8,061 bases of DNA, taken from positions 1 through 8,061 of the forward strand of contig JAKLLJ010000144.1 in the NCBI GenBank assembly GCA_023150215.1, in the 5' to 3' direction. The notes under the pieces are model-generated. The model made no database searches. It saw only the letters and a program-made list of their open reading frames with translations, and was not told where the DNA came from. Of this stretch, positions 6,059 through 8,061 are shown piece by piece. The stretch comes from Thauera sp. (GTDB lineage: Bacteria; Pseudomonadota; Gammaproteobacteria; Burkholderiales; Rhodocyclaceae). How positions within the stretch are numbered: the first letter of the stretch is position 1; every line of letters starts with the position of its first letter. Both the position numbers and the translations under genes were made by a program.

Positions 6059-6910
6059 GTGCCCCACACTGACCCCGCCCTGCCGCCGCCCGACAAACAC
6101 CGTCGCGGCATCTACATCTTGCCCAACCTATTCACCACCGCCGCCCTGTTCGCCGGCTTCTACGCGATCGTGCAGGCGATGAACGACCGCTTCGAGTACG
6201 CCGCGGTGGCGATCTTCGTCGCCATGGTGCTCGACGGCCTCGATGGCCGCATCGCGCGCATGACGAACACCCAGAGCGAGTTCGGTGCCGAATACGACTC
6301 GCTGTCGGACATGGTCTCCTTCGGTGCCGCCCCGGCGCTGGTCATGTACGAATGGGCGCTGCAGGACCTCGGCAAGCTCGGCTGGGTCGCCGCCTTCATC
6401 TACTGCGCGGGCGCCGCGCTGCGTCTGGCGCGCTTCAATACCAACATCGACGTGGTCGACAAGCGCTATTTCCAGGGCCTGCCCAGCCCGGCCGCAGCCG
6501 CGCTGGTCGCCGGCATGGTGTGGGTCGGCATCGACAACGGCTTTGCCGGCGACGAATTGCGCTGGCATGCTGCCGTGCTGACCATCTTCGCCGGCGTGTC
6601 GATGGTCAGCAACGTGCTGTTCTGGAGCGGCAAGAGCATCAACCTCCGCAAGAGCGTGCCCTTCATCGTGCTGATCGCGCTGGTGCTCGCCTTCGCGCTC
6701 ATCTCCAGCTACCCGCCCGGCATCCTCTTCGGCCTCTTCCTCGCCTACGCCGGCTCGGGCTACGTGGTCGCCGCGCTGCGCTGGCGCCGGCGCCGCACCC
6801 ATCGCGCCGAACCCGCCGCACCCCAGGCGGCCGCGTACACCGCACAAGCCGGCGACGCCGCCGCCGCGCCCGTCGAGGGCGCTTCATCCGACCCCGGGAG
6901 CAAGCCATGA
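6059..6910 (+). CDS. pssA: CDP-diacylglycerol--serine O-phosphatidyltransferase (phosphatidylserine synthase)
   Basis: An inner-membrane enzyme that makes phosphatidylserine from CDP-diacylglycerol and serine, the precursor of phosphatidylethanolamine. From the GTG at 6059 it has 283 residues. The complete CDP-alcohol phosphotransferase signature D-G-x2-D-G-x2-A-R-x8-G-x3-D-x3-D is present: D59, G60, D62, G63, A66, R67, G76, D80, D84. Several hydrophobic helices follow (about 105-122, 145-160, 171-190, 200-217, 220-240), then an Arg cluster (242-246) and a Pro/Ala-rich tail. It is the small integral-membrane type, not the PLD-like E. coli PssA. An in-frame ATG at 6023 lies inside the probable -10 element and has no ribosome site. 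The GTG at 6059 has GGAGG eleven bases upstream, a little far but the better choice. Its TGA overlaps the leuA start as ATGA. Confidence 0.93.
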   Translation: MPHTDPALPPPDKHRRGIYILPNLFTTAALFAGFYAIVQAMNDRFEYAAVAIFVAMVLDGLDGRIARMTNTQSEFGAEYDSLSDMVSFGAAPALVMYEWALQDLGKLGWVAAFIYCAGAALRLARFNTNIDVVDKRYFQGLPSPAAAALVAGMVWVGIDNGFAGDELRWHAAVLTIFAGVSMVSNVLFWSGKSINLRKSVPFIVLIALVLAFALISSYPPGILFGLFLAYAGSGYVVAALRWRRRRTHRAEPAAPQAAAYTAQAGDAAAAPVEGASSDPGSKP

Positions 6911-8061
6911 AAGACAAGCTGATCATCTTCGACACCACCGTGCGCGACGGCGAGCAGAGCCCCGGCGCGTCGATGACGCGCGACGAGAAGCTGCGCATCG
7001 CCCGCCAGCTCGAACGCATGCGGGTCGACGTCATCGAGGCCGGCTTCGCCGCCGCCTCCAATGGCGACTTCGAGGCGGTGCGCTCGATCGCCGAGGCGAT
7101 CAAGGAATCCACCGTCTGTTCGCTGGCACGCGCCAACGAGCACGACATCCGCCGCGCCGGCGAGGCGATCCGCCCGGCGGCGCGCGGTCGCATCCACACC
7201 TTCATCGCCACCAGCCCGATCCACATGGAGAAGAAGCTGCGCATGACGCCCGACCAAGTCGTCGAGCAGGCGGTCAAGGCGATCGGCTGGGCGCGCGAAT
7301 ACACCGACGACGTCGAGTTTTCCGCAGAGGATGCCGGCCGCTCCGAGATCGACTTCCTGGTGCGCATCTTCGAGGCCGTGATCGACGCCGGCGCGAAGAC
7401 CATCAACGTGCCCGACACGGTCGGCTACAACGTCCCCGAGCAGTTCGCCGCCACCGTGCGCACGCTGATCGAGCGCGTGCCCAACTCGGACAAGGTGGTG
7501 TGGTCGGTGCATTGCCACAACGACCTCGGGCTGGCCGTGGCCAACTCGCTCGCCGCGGTGCGCACGGGCGCGCGCCAGGTCGAGTGCACCATCAATGGCC
7601 TGGGCGAGCGCGCGGGCAACGCATCGCTCGAAGAGATCGTCATGGCGGTGCGCACCCGCGCCGACATCTTCCCGGTCGAGACCGGCGTCGACACCACGCA
7701 GATCGTCCCGGCCTCGAAGCTGGTTTCGCAGGTCACCGGCTACCCGGTGCAACCCAACAAGGCCATCGTCGGCGCCAACGCCTTCGCGCACGAGTCCGGC
7801 ATCCACCAGGACGGCGTGCTCAAGCACCGCGAGACCTACGAGATCATGCGCGCCGAGGACGTCGGCTGGGGCGCCAACAAGCTCGTGCTCGGCAAGCTCT
7901 CCGGTCGCAACGCCTTCCGCGCCCGCCTGCAGGAGCTCGGCATCGAGATCGAGAGCGAGGAGCACCTGAACCAGGCCTTCGCGCGCTTCAAGGAGCTCGC
8001 CGACCGCAAGTCGGAGATCTTCGACGAGGATCTCACCGCGCTGATGCGCGACGAGGCGGTG
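6907..8061 (+). CDS. leuA: 2-isopropylmalate synthase, N-terminal 385 codons (cut by window edge)
   Basis: LeuA condenses acetyl-CoA with 3-methyl-2-oxobutanoate, the committed cytosolic step to leucine. The visible 385 codons cover the catalytic TIM barrel and part of the linker; family members run about 510-560 residues, so the C-terminal leucine-binding regulatory domain is outside the window and feedback cannot be judged. Motifs seen are DTTVRDGEQSPGAS (9-22) with metal ligand D14, EAGFAAASNGDFE (44-56), SVHCHNDLGLAVANS (200-214) with metal ligands H202 and H204, GLGERAGNASLEE (231-243) with N238, and FAHESGIHQDGVLK (293-306). Family members usually have T or C before A/S in the GN motif; here it is GNAS. 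The ATG at 6907 has GGGAG six bases upstream and overlaps the pssA stop, so the two are likely co-translated. The frame is open to the last base. Confidence 0.95.
   Translation, partial: MKDKLIIFDTTVRDGEQSPGASMTRDEKLRIARQLERMRVDVIEAGFAAASNGDFEAVRSIAEAIKESTVCSLARANEHDIRRAGEAIRPAARGRIHTFIATSPIHMEKKLRMTPDQVVEQAVKAIGWAREYTDDVEFSAEDAGRSEIDFLVRIFEAVIDAGAKTINVPDTVGYNVPEQFAATVRTLIERVPNSDKVVWSVHCHNDLGLAVANSLAAVRTGARQVECTINGLGERAGNASLEEIVMAVRTRADIFPVETGVDTTQIVPASKLVSQVTGYPVQPNKAIVGANAFAHESGIHQDGVLKHRETYEIMRAEDVGWGANKLVLGKLSGRNAFRARLQELGIEIESEEHLNQAFARFKELADRKSEIFDEDLTALMRDEAV

Noticed and set aside
6760..7965. 401-codon minus-strand frame across pssA and leuA
   Set aside because: Antisense shadow of leuA, produced by codon bias; no motif or plausible ribosome site.
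1..8061. CRISPR array, tRNA, rRNA, insertion sequence, phage or defence system
   Set aside because: No spaced direct repeats, tRNA-like cloverleaf, terminal inverted repeats with a transposase, or unrecognised gene cluster were seen; all long frames are accounted for.

Overview
The window is GC-rich throughout, with a strong G/C bias at third codon positions. Its gene content and protein sequences fit a betaproteobacterium, most likely of the Rhodocyclales (Thauera/Azoarcus type). That placement is an inference from protein style and gene order; no rRNA or other phylogenetic marker is present.

Left part (1-2383), all on the minus strand, read right to left: an RDD-family membrane protein (2383-1847); a short, internally deleted remnant of a CPA2/Kef-type cation:proton antiporter (1730-1302); a two-domain universal stress protein whose start codon overlaps the remnant's stop codon (1305-409); and the first 99 codons of aminopeptidase N, pepN, running off the left edge (298-1). 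This half is accessory and stress-related and contains the one decayed gene of the window.

Right part (2573-8061), all on the plus strand, is a branched-chain amino acid and phospholipid block. ilvB and ilvH encode the catalytic and regulatory subunits of acetolactate synthase. ilvC encodes ketol-acid reductoisomerase, the next step toward valine, leucine and isoleucine. A strong intrinsic terminator closes this group at 5905-5940. A second unit follows with its own probable -10 element: pssA (phosphatidylserine synthase), overlapping by ATGA with leuA (2-isopropylmalate synthase, the committed step to leucine), which is cut by the right edge. The ketoacid that feeds LeuA is made from IlvBHC product by dihydroxyacid dehydratase, which is not in the window. 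The two halves diverge from a 189-base intergenic region (2384-2572) holding a plausible sigma-70 promoter for ilvB.

I found no CRISPR array, tRNA, rRNA, insertion sequence, phage gene or unrecognised multi-gene system. The observations most worth following are the collinear multi-deletion antiporter remnant that keeps its start, stop and coupling to usp; an operator-like inverted repeat placed just after its candidate -10; the GEA variant of the ThDP/Mg signature in IlvB; and the absence of psd between ilvC and pssA.
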